This document shows positions 1 to 8,299 of a stretch of DNA of 50,227 bases, one piece after another (position 1 is the stretch's first letter; each line of letters opens with the position of its first letter). Both the position numbers and the translations under genes were made by a program. The notes beneath the pieces are model-generated. The model was not told where the DNA came from. It did no database searches and saw nothing but the letters and a program-made list of their open reading frames with translations. The stretch comes from Candidatus Woesearchaeota archaeon CG1_02_57_44 (GTDB lineage Archaea; Nanobdellota; Nanobdellia; Woesearchaeales; CG1-02-57-44). The stretch covers positions 1 to 50,227 of the forward strand of contig MNWW01000058.1 in the NCBI GenBank assembly GCA_001871415.1, in the 5' to 3' direction.

Positions 1-374
1 CCATAGTCACCGAACCAGAAGACCCCCAAGGGCACATTGACAAAGAGGACCATGCGCAGCGGCAGCACGGTGGTCAGCCAGGACAGGACCACAAAGACAG
101 GAACCTGCCATCGCATGAACCGCCGGACCCTCCTGCCGATCCAGTACCCCATGCTCGCCGCGAACGCGCCGATAAAGATGCCGATGACCGCGGGGTGCAC
201 GCCAAGCGCGACAGCGCCGCCCGCGGCAGCGGCCGCTCCCAGAGTGCACAGGGGGCAATGCGCCGCGGCGCGTGGCAGGGCGAGCAGGGACAGCAGCGAC
301 GCGAGCATGCCTGTGCCGACCATCGATGCGAGACCTCCGCGCGTCTTGCGCGCAGAGGTGGCGCGCGACGGCAT
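1..374 (-). CDS. Partial (C-terminus off window) membrane protein with N-terminal hydrophobic segment and CPLC motif
   Basis: Reverse strand reads MPSRATSARKTRGGLASMVGTGMLASLLSLLALPRAAAHCPLCTLGAAAAAGGAVALGVHPAVIGIFIGAFAASMGYWIGRRVRRFMRWQVPVFVVLSWLTTVLPLRMVLFVNVPLGVFWFGDYG, open to window edge; absent from the ORF track because it has no stop inside the window. Start codon uncertain. Confidence 0.65.
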   Translation of the reverse strand, partial: MPSRATSARKTRGGLASMVGTGMLASLLSLLALPRAAAHCPLCTLGAAAAAGGAVALGVHPAVIGIFIGAFAASMGYWIGRRVRRFMRWQVPVFVVLSWLTTVLPLRMVLFVNVPLGVFWFGDY

Positions 375-446
375 CAGTGACGACGAGAGCTCGCGCGGTC
401 GCGCGCGGTCAGTGCATGTGTGCGGTGAGTGTCTGTCCATGCTGCA

Positions 447-899
447 TCATATCGTCATGAAGGTGCTCACGCGGCCATCCTTGCCCACGGCGCTTATTGC
501 CCATGGCCCGGTCTTGGGCCCTGGCATGCCGGGCGTGCCTGACGGCATGGCGGCAAGCCCGATGCCAGCTATATCGGGCTGCTCCTGCATCAGCTTGCTG
601 ATCGCTTCCACCGGGACGTGCCCTTCGACAAAATAATCGCCGACCCTGGTCGTATGGCAGCTATACAGCGTTGTGGGGACACCGTACTGCTGCTTATAGA
701 CATTCACGTCCGGCACATCGATGACATTCACTTTCCATCCCTTGCTCATCAGGTATGAACCATACGATCCACAGCATCCGCAGCTCGCGGACTTGTAGAT
801 GGTGAGCTCGCCAGCGGCAGCGACTGGCTCGGGCTTGAGCACGAGTGCCCCGACACTGGCGATGATCACGACAAGCAGTATCCAGACTATTGGTTTCAT
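447..899 (-). CDS. DUF411 (CopG-like) family protein, membrane-anchored
   Basis: N-terminal TM, then TIYKSASCGCCGSYGSYLMSKGWKVNVIDV...GVPTTLYSCHTTRVGDYFVEGHVPVEAISKLM...GIGLAAMPSGTPGMP, typical DUF411; overlaps the upstream ccdA-like gene by 4 nt. Confidence 0.9.
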   Translation of the reverse strand: MKPIVWILLVVIIASVGALVLKPEPVAAAGELTIYKSASCGCCGSYGSYLMSKGWKVNVIDVPDVNVYKQQYGVPTTLYSCHTTRVGDYFVEGHVPVEAISKLMQEQPDIAGIGLAAMPSGTPGMPGPKTGPWAISAVGKDGRVSTFMTI

Positions 900-1840
900 T
901 GTCTCACCTCTTGATTCTCGCGCCTCAGCGCGATGATGATGGATGCGACTAGGGCGACGAGCAGCAGCGCGCCTATCCCATGCAGAAACGTATCGTTCGC
1001 GAGCATCCAGCGTTGGATCCCGTAAAACTGGTCCTTGAGGCCGAACATGTTGAATCCGTTGGCCTTCCAGGTGCCTCCATAGAAGACGAAGACCAGCCCG
1101 ATCAGGATATAGATGGCGCCGGAGACCACGCTGAGCAGGGCGACGTCGCGGCCGCGCAGGCGCACTTGCCTTCGCACCCAGGATGCCCTGCTTACCCGTC
1201 CACGAAAGAGGATGGCCAGCAGGAACAGGGGGACGAATATCCCCATGCTATAGGACATCATCAGCAGCGCCGCCTTCCCGTAGTGGCCTATGACCGCCGC
1301 CATCAGCAGCACGCTGGAGAGCACCGGCCCGATGCACGCGGTCCAGCCGAGCGCGAACAGGGCGCCTGTCCCGAGCATGCCCCCTGCGCTCTGCCTTGCG
1401 CGGCCGGGGTCGCGGGAGGCAAAGGGGCTGGCAAAGCCGTGTCCTGACAAGGTCAATGAGCCAAGCGCGATGAACACGAGTCCTGCGAGCGGAACGAGCC
1501 ACCCTGCGCCGGAGAAGAGAGTCACCAGTGTGCGGCCAAGCGCGGCTGCTATCAATCCCATGCTGACAAATGTCCCTGCGAAGCCAAGGAAGAAGAAGAG
1601 TGTTGCCCGCACCAGGCGATGAGGGTCCTGAAACGTGCTGGCCAGATACGCGGGCAGGATTGGCAGGATGCAGGGCGAGAAGATGCTGGTCAGGCCTGCA
1701 AGGAACGCGATGAACAGGGACACGGTGGCGAGCGTCTGCACAGCCAGCTGCTGGTTGTAGTCCGTGATGGCCGCCAGCCCCGGGGGGAGCTCCGCCAGAG
1801 CCGGCAGCGCCAGCAGGAAGAACGCGCAGAGCATCGCCAT
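896..1840 (-). CDS. CcdA/DsbD-like transmembrane thiol-disulfide transporter
   Basis: TVSLFIAFLAGLTSIFSPCILPILPAYLA...ALGWTACIGPVLSSVLLMA, multi-TM with the two characteristic Cys. Start moved from ORF 2056 to the Met at 1840, because the longer ORF overlaps the upstream gene. Confidence 0.88.
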   Translation of the reverse strand: MAMLCAFFLLALPALAELPPGLAAITDYNQQLAVQTLATVSLFIAFLAGLTSIFSPCILPILPAYLASTFQDPHRLVRATLFFFLGFAGTFVSMGLIAAALGRTLVTLFSGAGWLVPLAGLVFIALGSLTLSGHGFASPFASRDPGRARQSAGGMLGTGALFALGWTACIGPVLSSVLLMAAVIGHYGKAALLMMSYSMGIFVPLFLLAILFRGRVSRASWVRRQVRLRGRDVALLSVVSGAIYILIGLVFVFYGGTWKANGFNMFGLKDQFYGIQRWMLANDTFLHGIGALLLVALVASIIIALRRENQEVRQ

Positions 1841-1929
1841 GGCGCGAAGCGCTTGCGCACATCGTCGATACCCTGACGGGCATCGATCCGCCGCCCAGGA
1901 GCGCACTGCTGTGGCCTGTCGCTGGCGTC

Positions 1930-3018
1930 TCACGTCGCCGCCTCCGTGACGATGCTGCGCGTCCCGTTGGCAAGGTAGGTCGTGCCGACGCCCAGCCCGC
2001 TCATGTCCCGGAAGATGAACGATCCATCCGGCTCCTGCGTCCCGACCTGCTGCCAAACGGTAATCAGATTGGCATACATACCCATCTCGCTGCTCAAGAT
2101 CACCGTCGGCACATTGGTGATGCCATAGCGGGCGAGCATCGCCTTGCCTTCATCGCTCTGCGCGGAGAGCGACTGCTCCGTGCCGAAGCCAACGCCGAAA
2201 CGCGAGAGGATCCCCTTATGCACGCTCACATCGTAGCAGTCGGCGCAGGCAGGCGCGGTGATGAAGGTGATGTTGACGAGCCCTTGCACCTCGCCCGTCG
2301 TTGGATCCTCGAAGGGAGCGTCAGGCGTGAACAGGTACGATCCGTCCTGACGGGCCTGCGACGCAAGGTTCGGCGCGATGTCAGGATAGGCCGAAAGCGA
2401 TGCGTCGATGAGCAGCGCCGGCAACTTTGTCACATTCCATTGCCCTGCGGCAATGCCCGCGCGCGCGTCGGGGGCTGCGACATGCTGGATGTCAAGCGCC
2501 ACGCCGCTGCCGCGGAGCGCGTCCAGCGCGGATGAATAATTGAAGCATTGCACGCACGATGATTCCAGGACGACGGCGCGAACGACGCCCACGGTGGTGA
2601 GTGCATTCGCGTCCACAAAGGGTATCGCCTTAGTCTGCACCACAGGATCCTGGAGCTTGGCCTTCTCCAGTTCACCGACCATGACCATCGCCGGCAGGCG
2701 CGTGATGCCGTGCTGATCGATGAGCGCTCTGGCCTGCGCTATCGACTCCGCTGTCGATCCGGGACCGGACATCAGCAGCGTGGTTTCCTGGGTCACGTTC
2801 GCCTGCTGCTTGATGCGCGCGACATCTGGCAGAGTCGGGCAGTCCGCGCAGCCAGGGTCGATGAGTGTCAGCTGCAGCTGCGCGGGCCGGGAGCGCTCCT
2901 GTGTTGCGACGATAGCATCATCGACGGTGCGGGACATCGATATGCTGACCGTGGCATCATACACGATGAGCGCGAGCAGTAGCGCAGCCATCAGTGGCAA
3001 GATCCTCATGTGATTCAT
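1930..3018 (-). CDS. Membrane-anchored protein with three thioredoxin-like CxxC segments
   Basis: N-terminal TM; CADC, CVQC and CADC motifs, with following LPAMV / LPALL / VPTVI segments resembling Trx cis-Pro regions. Confidence 0.7.
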   Translation of the reverse strand: MNHMRILPLMAALLLALIVYDATVSISMSRTVDDAIVATQERSRPAQLQLTLIDPGCADCPTLPDVARIKQQANVTQETTLLMSGPGSTAESIAQARALIDQHGITRLPAMVMVGELEKAKLQDPVVQTKAIPFVDANALTTVGVVRAVVLESSCVQCFNYSSALDALRGSGVALDIQHVAAPDARAGIAAGQWNVTKLPALLIDASLSAYPDIAPNLASQARQDGSYLFTPDAPFEDPTTGEVQGLVNITFITAPACADCYDVSVHKGILSRFGVGFGTEQSLSAQSDEGKAMLARYGITNVPTVILSSEMGMYANLITVWQQVGTQEPDGSFIFRDMSGLGVGTTYLANGTRSIVTEAAT

Positions 3019-3100
3019 CCTCCTTGTCGACCAGTACTATCTCCTGAACGGCACCATCGTTGAGCACCGGGTCTCTTCCTATGTCGTCACCCAGCTTCCC

Positions 3101-3478
3101 TCAGCAACCACCGACCATCTGCGGCAGGTTCTGGATGTTCTGCTGCAAGGTGCCGCCAGCAGCGCCGCCGGACGCGGCTCCGCCTGAGGGCGCCGACGAC
3201 CCCGAGAGCGGGTTCACTGATGCAGTTGCTCCATTGAGTGAGGCGCCCTGCAGCTTGGCTTTCACGCCAGCGAGCGTGAATGCCTGCACGGTCGCCATGA
3301 CCAGCAGCAGGCCCAGTATGACCCCGAGCACGATGCCGCGGGTGTTCCTTGGCGCTGGCGTCTGGGGCGGAAGGTGGTGGTATGCGGGTGGTGCAGGATG
3401 TGCTCCTGCTGCTTGCCCTGTCCCCCGCGTATGCGAGGCCGTATGCTCTTCGTGATGTGCGTCTTTGGTCTGTGCCAT
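3101..3478 (-). CDS. Small single-pass protein with C-terminal LPQMVGGC tail
   Basis: MAQTKDAHHEEH...RGIVLGVILGLLLVMATVQAFTLAGVKAK...GGTLQQNIQNLPQMVGGC*; start at MAQTKD rather than the ORF start at 3505. Confidence 0.7.
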   Translation of the reverse strand: MAQTKDAHHEEHTASHTRGTGQAAGAHPAPPAYHHLPPQTPAPRNTRGIVLGVILGLLLVMATVQAFTLAGVKAKLQGASLNGATASVNPLSGSSAPSGGAASGGAAGGTLQQNIQNLPQMVGGC

Positions 3479-3506
3479 GCTGTATCCCTCGTCCCGAACT
3501 CTCATT

Positions 3507-3650
3507 ATATCTCACTATGCTGTGCCTGTACGGTGCTGTTCCTGCACGCCGCGCGTGTCATACAGATACCCGCCCTGCCGCGTCGCAATATATCTCACTA
3601 TGGTGTGCCTGTATGGTGCTGTTCCTGCACGATGCTGTGCTTGTACGACC
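3507..3650. repeat. Direct repeat, 42 bp x2 (3507-3548, 3590-3631) with 83-bp period, plus a partial third copy
   Basis: atatctcactatgctgtgcctgtacggtgctgttcctgcacg versus atatctcactatggtgtgcctgtatggtgctgttcctgcacg (2 mismatches); third partial atgctgtgcttgtacg at about 3632-3647. Confidence 0.9.
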
Positions 3651-3711
3651 TTCACGCCGTACAGCGCAGGTATCATTGTCCATCTTCCTTTATCCTCTGT
3701 CTCCCTTTTCT

Positions 3712-4413
3712 CTAGCACCCTCCGACCATGCCGGGCAAGGCCTTGATACTGGAAGGATCTGTGCCAGCTACCTGCATGCCAAGCCCCACCATGTCGCGTG
3801 GGAAGAACAAGGTCTTCCAGCGCATGACCTCGCGCACCACCTGCGCGTCCGAGTAGTCGGTGTTGTGCAGCAGCGAGAGCGTCACCGCGAGCAGCGCGGG
3901 GTTGTGCTGGCAGCCGCAGAGGCTCTCGCCATTGCTCGCAGCGGCGATGGGGCCCACGCCGCAGCAGTACTCGCAGGAGAGCCCATGCGGCTTTGCCGCG
4001 AGCTCAAGGTAGCGGTTCCATGCGTCAGGGTCGGTGCGCTTGACCTCGTCCTTGATGGTGGGGAACCACTGGGAAAGATACGTGAGGCTGTTGATGGGAT
4101 CGTCAAAATTCGCCCCGCCGATGTACTGGGTGTATTCAGGCGTTCCTGTAGGGAACAGCACGGTCATGACAGCCTGCTCGTCTGTTGCGCCCTGTAATTC
4201 AGGGAAGACTGCCGCGAGGTTCTGCGCTGTTCCCTGCAGGCCATCGAGGTCGATGCCTCCGAGTTCCCTGGCAGTGCCGGAGAGCGAGGCCCTCGTCGAT
4301 GGTCTCGTCAACTGGTCCGCGGCCGCGGACAAGGCGTTGACCTGCACCTGATTGAACAGGACCAAGACCGCGACCAGCGCGATCGCGATGTACACAGCTG
4401 GATGTTCTTCCAT
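3712..4413 (-). CDS. Single-pass extracytoplasmic protein with Cys/His cluster and C-terminal LPGMVGGC tail
   Basis: N-terminal TM (YIAIALVAVLVLFN), SCEYCCGVGPIAAASNGESLCGCQHNPALLA..., C-terminus SSIKALPGMVGGC*. Confidence 0.75.
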   Translation of the reverse strand: MEEHPAVYIAIALVAVLVLFNQVQVNALSAAADQLTRPSTRASLSGTARELGGIDLDGLQGTAQNLAAVFPELQGATDEQAVMTVLFPTGTPEYTQYIGGANFDDPINSLTYLSQWFPTIKDEVKRTDPDAWNRYLELAAKPHGLSCEYCCGVGPIAAASNGESLCGCQHNPALLAVTLSLLHNTDYSDAQVVREVMRWKTLFFPRDMVGLGMQVAGTDPSSIKALPGMVGGC

Positions 4414-4590
4414 GGTATCACGTCGTTGTGTTGTCTGTCTATGGATGGTATGGATGGTGATGATGATGATCGCGGCCTTGGATACGCATCGCGATGGTCG
4501 GTGCCCTGCAGGCCCCCATCAGCCGATATGGGCCCGTTGCTGTCGGTCGCACCTGCTCATCTTCGCTGATCATTGCACGCTTTTCTAAGC

Positions 4591-4607
4591 TTTACATACC
4601 GTGTAAA
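4591..4607. promoter_or_regulatory. Candidate BlaI/CopY-type operator, TTTACA-TACCG-TGTAAA
   Basis: Perfect 6-bp inverted repeat containing TACA...TGTA half-sites, immediately upstream of a TATA-like TTAATAAA and the BlaI-like gene. Confidence 0.55.
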
Positions 4608-4648
4608 AGTAAAAGTTAATAAAGGTTTCTGTGCTTCTATGTCCCATG

Positions 4649-5053
4649 CGCAGCATGTCCCTGTCCAGCAAGGTCAGCCAGCCCGTGCTCAGCGACGTTG
4701 AGGCGAGCATACTGGACGTGCTCTGGGACAAGGGCGAAGCCCGGGTACGCGAGATCCATGACATTGTGAGCAAGAAGCACCAGGTCGCCCATACAACTAT
4801 AGCAGTCCTGCTGGATAGGATGCATACGAAACAACTGGTCACAAGGAAAGTAGAATCCTGTAAGGGCGGCTTTCGCTACATCTACCGCCCTGTGGAATCA
4901 AAGGACGAGTTCAAGAGGAGTGCGATGCAGCACGCTGTGGACAAGCTCATAGACACCTTCGGTGCCAGCGCGACGAGCTACTTCAATGAGCGCTTCGGCA
5001 CATCAGCCAAGGCATCAAAGACACGCGACAGCGCGGCTGAGGGAGGCAGATAA
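4649..5053 (+). CDS. BlaI/MecI/CopY-family winged-helix transcriptional regulator
   Basis: SQPVLSDVEASILDVLWDKGEARVREIHDIVSKKHQVAHTTIAVLLDRMHTKQLVTRKVESCKGGFRYIYRPV. Start could be 4631 or 4649. Confidence 0.88.
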   Translation, partial: RSMSLSSKVSQPVLSDVEASILDVLWDKGEARVREIHDIVSKKHQVAHTTIAVLLDRMHTKQLVTRKVESCKGGFRYIYRPVESKDEFKRSAMQHAVDKLIDTFGASATSYFNERFGTSAKASKTRDSAAEGGR

Positions 5054-5054
5054 G

Positions 5055-5816
5055 ATGTGCCTCACATGCTTTCGCTCATTCATGGCGATCCCCTATAATT
5101 TCTGGCTCACCACCGGGAGCCTCACCGCCGCTGCCGTGATGATACTTCTCTTCTACACCTATCGGGACACGATGAGCAACAGGGTCAAGATAGCGCTCAT
5201 CTACGGGAGCATCGTGCTGACGGTGTTTCCCATATTCCACTATGTGTACGCCAAGACCTGCGGGTCGGTCATGATCTCCTGCGGCAAATGGCACGCGCTG
5301 CTCTACTCGCTGATGGGCAGTCTCGGCATCGCTCTGGTCGCGCTGCTATTGCTCACGCCCCTCCTGGTGAGATGGCGCAAGCAGCGCGTCCAGCCCGGGA
5401 CTGACCTTGACGCCCGCGTGCGTATGCTGGCCACCGCGGTCGGCGTGAAGGTGCCGAGGGTCTATGTCAAGGACAGCGCCCAGCCCGTAGCGTACACGGT
5501 CAGCCACATCTCGCCATTGATCATCATCAGCGTCGGCATGCTGGAGCTGCTCGACCAGGACGAGCTTGACGCCGTGCTGCTCCATGAGCTCGGTCACATA
5601 CGCCAACGCACCGGCCTCCTGAAGACCGCGCGAAGCATGCTGCGCCTGATGCTGCCAATCGCAGGGTTCAATGCGTTCGGCAAGGAGCTTGATGAGGAAG
5701 AATCGCGGGCGGATATGGTCGCGGCGCATGTGCAAGGAACCACCGAGCACCTGCTCTCGGCCAAGGAGCGCCTGTCCTTGTTCGCGGATGAGCAGGCGAT
5801 GCCATCTTCGCTATGA
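5055..5816 (+). CDS. M48/M56 (HtpX/BlaR1-like) membrane metallopeptidase
   Basis: Several TM helices; LLHELGHIRQR zinc motif; EEESRADMVAA downstream Glu/Asp region; 2 bp after the blaI-like stop. Confidence 0.8.
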   Translation: MCLTCFRSFMAIPYNFWLTTGSLTAAAVMILLFYTYRDTMSNRVKIALIYGSIVLTVFPIFHYVYAKTCGSVMISCGKWHALLYSLMGSLGIALVALLLLTPLLVRWRKQRVQPGTDLDARVRMLATAVGVKVPRVYVKDSAQPVAYTVSHISPLIIISVGMLELLDQDELDAVLLHELGHIRQRTGLLKTARSMLRLMLPIAGFNAFGKELDEEESRADMVAAHVQGTTEHLLSAKERLSLFADEQAMPSSL

Positions 5817-5890
5817 GGTGTTGATGCCATCCTCGCTATGAGGTGTTGATGCCATCCTCGCTATGAAGTGTCGATGCCATCACTGCTCTG
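5798..5890. repeat. 25-bp tandem repeat, about 3.7 copies, spanning the peptidase stop codon
   Basis: gatgccatcttcgctatgaggtgtt / gatgccatcctcgctatgaggtgtt / gatgccatcctcgctatgaagtgtc / gatgccatcactgctctg. Confidence 0.92.
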
Positions 5891-6065
5891 ACCTATCCCT
5901 GATGCGCTCGTGCAGATGTATGCATGTGCAGAGAGAGCGCCCGTCCCTTAGCAGCATCCATCACTACGCATCGCTGATTCTTGCGTGAGCCATCTGCGCA
6001 TGCAGACCAATGTGATTGGGTCTCTGTTGTAGGACCTAGGAAAAAGAAACACTGAAAAGAAAAAC

Positions 6066-6149
6066 TGCGGGAGACAGGGTTCGAACCTGCGTATGCGCTA
6101 AGCAAATAGGCCCTGAACCTATCCCGTTTGACCACTCCGGCACTCCCGC
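6066..6149 (-). tRNA. tRNA-Leu(CAG)
   Basis: GCGGGAGTGCCGGAGTGGTCAAACGGGATAGGTTCAGGGCCTATTTGCTTAGCGCATACGCAGGTTCGAACCCTGTCTCCCGCA; long variable arm, anticodon CAG, 7-bp acceptor stem, no encoded CCA, no intron. Confidence 0.95.
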
Positions 6150-6246
6150 GCAAAGAAGCAAAAAAGCCCGTCAGAATATAAAGGTAACGGTGCTGTATCC
6201 CTCTGTGCTATCCCTCAACGCAGGGACATTCGCCACGTCCAGTCAC

Positions 6247-8229
6247 TTATGCCTTTTTCCCATGATCATGCCCGTCAAAGAATGCTTTTATCGCCCGGCC
6301 AGGATGCAGGCTGGCGTCCATGCGCCAATCTGTAGGAAAGCAGGATTTGTACGCGCTCCATGAATAGCGCTCATCCAGGAACACGACGACGCCCTTGTCA
6401 TGCTCACGTCGGATGCATCTGCCGGCAGACTGTATCACTTTTGTCAGCGCAGGAAATGTATACCCATAGTCGAATCCCCTGCCATAGCGCTTGTCATAGT
6501 ACGCGATGAGCTGCTGCGTCTCCAGGTCCGGCTTCTGCAAGGGCAAGCCGACGACGATGACACCAGAGAGCACGCCCGGCAGGTCCAGGCCCTCAGAGAA
6601 GCTACCGGCCGCGACGCCCAGCAGCACCCCGTGCTTGGACCCCACAAGCTTGGCCAACAACGCATCTTTGTCCTCTTTCTCCATGCCCGCCTGCTCGCGC
6701 AGCAACGGCCGATGCTGGAGATGCACCGCGACCGCGTCCCGCAATGCGTATGATGGGAAGAACACCGCACAGTTGCCCGGAAGCGCCGCGACAACAGCGT
6801 CTATCTCTTTTGCGATGTCGGCGTACTGCCCCACGGACCGCTTCGCGAACCGCGTCGTGGTCTTGGGCACTATCAGCAGCAATCGGTTCTCATGGGGGAA
6901 CGGGCTGGGGAACGCGAGGCATGGTGTATCCTTGGGCAGTCCCAGCAGGTCGCGGTACATCTCGGTCGGCGTCAGCGTGCCGCTCATGACAATGGCGCCC
7001 TTGCATCCCTGCAGCACCTCGCCAGAGAACAGCGATGGATCAAGGCACCGATACAGCAGCGACTGCTTGCCCTGCTCTGTGCGCGCGATGCGGATGAACC
7101 CTGTCTCCGCGCCGTCCTGACCAGGTACCACTCTGCTGCCGTCAGCACCGAGCCACTTGTCCAGGAACTCGACAATGCCGTGCACGCTGCTGCGCTGCTG
7201 ACGCAGCCTGATGTCCTCTGCTGCGATGATCAATTCCTCGACCGCGTCCTCATCCAGCCAGACCTCATCACGTTGCACCAGGCGCTCTCCATCGCGCGGC
7301 TGCAGCGCGAGGAACTGGCGCTCGAGCTCGCGCAGCGCCTTGGCCGCGTCCCTCTTCCTGTGCGTCCTGCACTCCTTGATGGCGCGGGAGAGCATATAGG
7401 CGGTCAGACGCGCCGACGCCATCTCGCGAAGGCGTGATGGAAGATTGTGCGCTTCATCAACAATCACCACCGCGTCCTTGAGCGCGATGTTGCTGCGGGC
7501 AAGGAAGCTCTCGCGTATGCGCGGCTGGAACAGGTAGTTGTAGTCCGCGACAATGACCCGCGCTTTCTTGGCCAGCTCCATGGCAGTCTCATACGGGCAG
7601 ACACCGTGCCGTGCTGAACTTGTGGTCACCTGCGCGAACGACGAGGGGACGACCGACAGCTCGCCGACAGCTACCGTGCCGTCATGCCCGCGGGACGCCT
7701 TGTAGTACTTGCATCTGCCGGATTCGCGCATATTCTTGCAGTATTCAGGGAACTCAGAAGGGGGCATATTCGCGGCAGCGTCCTGCAGGCAGAAATGGCG
7801 CTTGCCGATGATGTCCGCCGCTGGCAATACAACACCATGGCGCTCCTGGATGAGTTGCAAGGTCTTGATGGCGATGGCATGCTGCGTGTGCCTGCTCGTC
7901 AGGAAGATGACCTTACCGGTCACGGGTAATGAGGGGGCAAGAGACGCCGCGGTCTTTCCCAGGCCCGTAGGGGCATTCGCGACAATGCTCCGGCCAGAGG
8001 CCAGCGCTCCTGCTATGGCATTGATGAGCGACTGCTGCGGCTTGCGCGGCTGCGCGAAGGGAAAGAGCATGGTAGGCTTGTGCACCTGATTCGGCTTGCC
8101 GGTATCGCCGCGGGTTGCAGCCGTTTCAGCAGCACCTTTCATCGTGACAGTCCCCTCGCGTTTCATGGTGCATGCGTTGCCAGCAGCTGCAATAAAAGGT
8201 TTTGTGTCAGGAATCCGGAAAAGTCGCAT
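6247..8229 (-). CDS. XPD/DinG-family (Rad3-like) Fe-S DNA helicase
   Basis: NAPTGLGKT (Walker A), VIVDEAHNLPSR (DEAH), HFC..EYCKNMRESGRCKYY..HGVCPYE Fe-S cysteines, QSAGRCIRREHDKG (motif VI). True start probably downstream (e.g. MLFPFAQPRKPQQSL). Confidence 0.88.
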   Translation of the reverse strand: MRLFRIPDTKPFIAAAGNACTMKREGTVTMKGAAETAATRGDTGKPNQVHKPTMLFPFAQPRKPQQSLINAIAGALASGRSIVANAPTGLGKTAASLAPSLPVTGKVIFLTSRHTQHAIAIKTLQLIQERHGVVLPAADIIGKRHFCLQDAAANMPPSEFPEYCKNMRESGRCKYYKASRGHDGTVAVGELSVVPSSFAQVTTSSARHGVCPYETAMELAKKARVIVADYNYLFQPRIRESFLARSNIALKDAVVIVDEAHNLPSRLREMASARLTAYMLSRAIKECRTHRKRDAAKALRELERQFLALQPRDGERLVQRDEVWLDEDAVEELIIAAEDIRLRQQRSSVHGIVEFLDKWLGADGSRVVPGQDGAETGFIRIARTEQGKQSLLYRCLDPSLFSGEVLQGCKGAIVMSGTLTPTEMYRDLLGLPKDTPCLAFPSPFPHENRLLLIVPKTTTRFAKRSVGQYADIAKEIDAVVAALPGNCAVFFPSYALRDAVAVHLQHRPLLREQAGMEKEDKDALLAKLVGSKHGVLLGVAAGSFSEGLDLPGVLSGVIVVGLPLQKPDLETQQLIAYYDKRYGRGFDYGYTFPALTKVIQSAGRCIRREHDKGVVVFLDERYSWSAYKSCFPTDWRMDASLHPGRAIKAFFDGHDHGKKA

Positions 8230-8299
8230 ACTTTGCGCTCAAGCCGCGTGGAAAGAACTCTGGCGCGAAATGCCAGCAGACATCTCGCTCGTATGGTCC

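Noticed and set aside
37-636. Long plus-strand ORF (199 aa) over the DUF411/CPLC region
   Set aside because: Antisense to supported minus-strand genes; low-complexity R/A/P-rich composition typical of GC-rich shadow ORFs.
3507-3650. Possible CRISPR-like repeats
   Set aside because: Only two full copies with a single 41-bp gap and a partial third copy; no cas genes; position suggests promoter duplication.
3349-4197. 282-aa plus-strand ORF
   Set aside because: Shadow of the two MVGGC genes and the repeat region; no coherent protein features.
5893-6153. 86-aa minus ORF
   Set aside because: Runs through tRNA-Leu(CAG).
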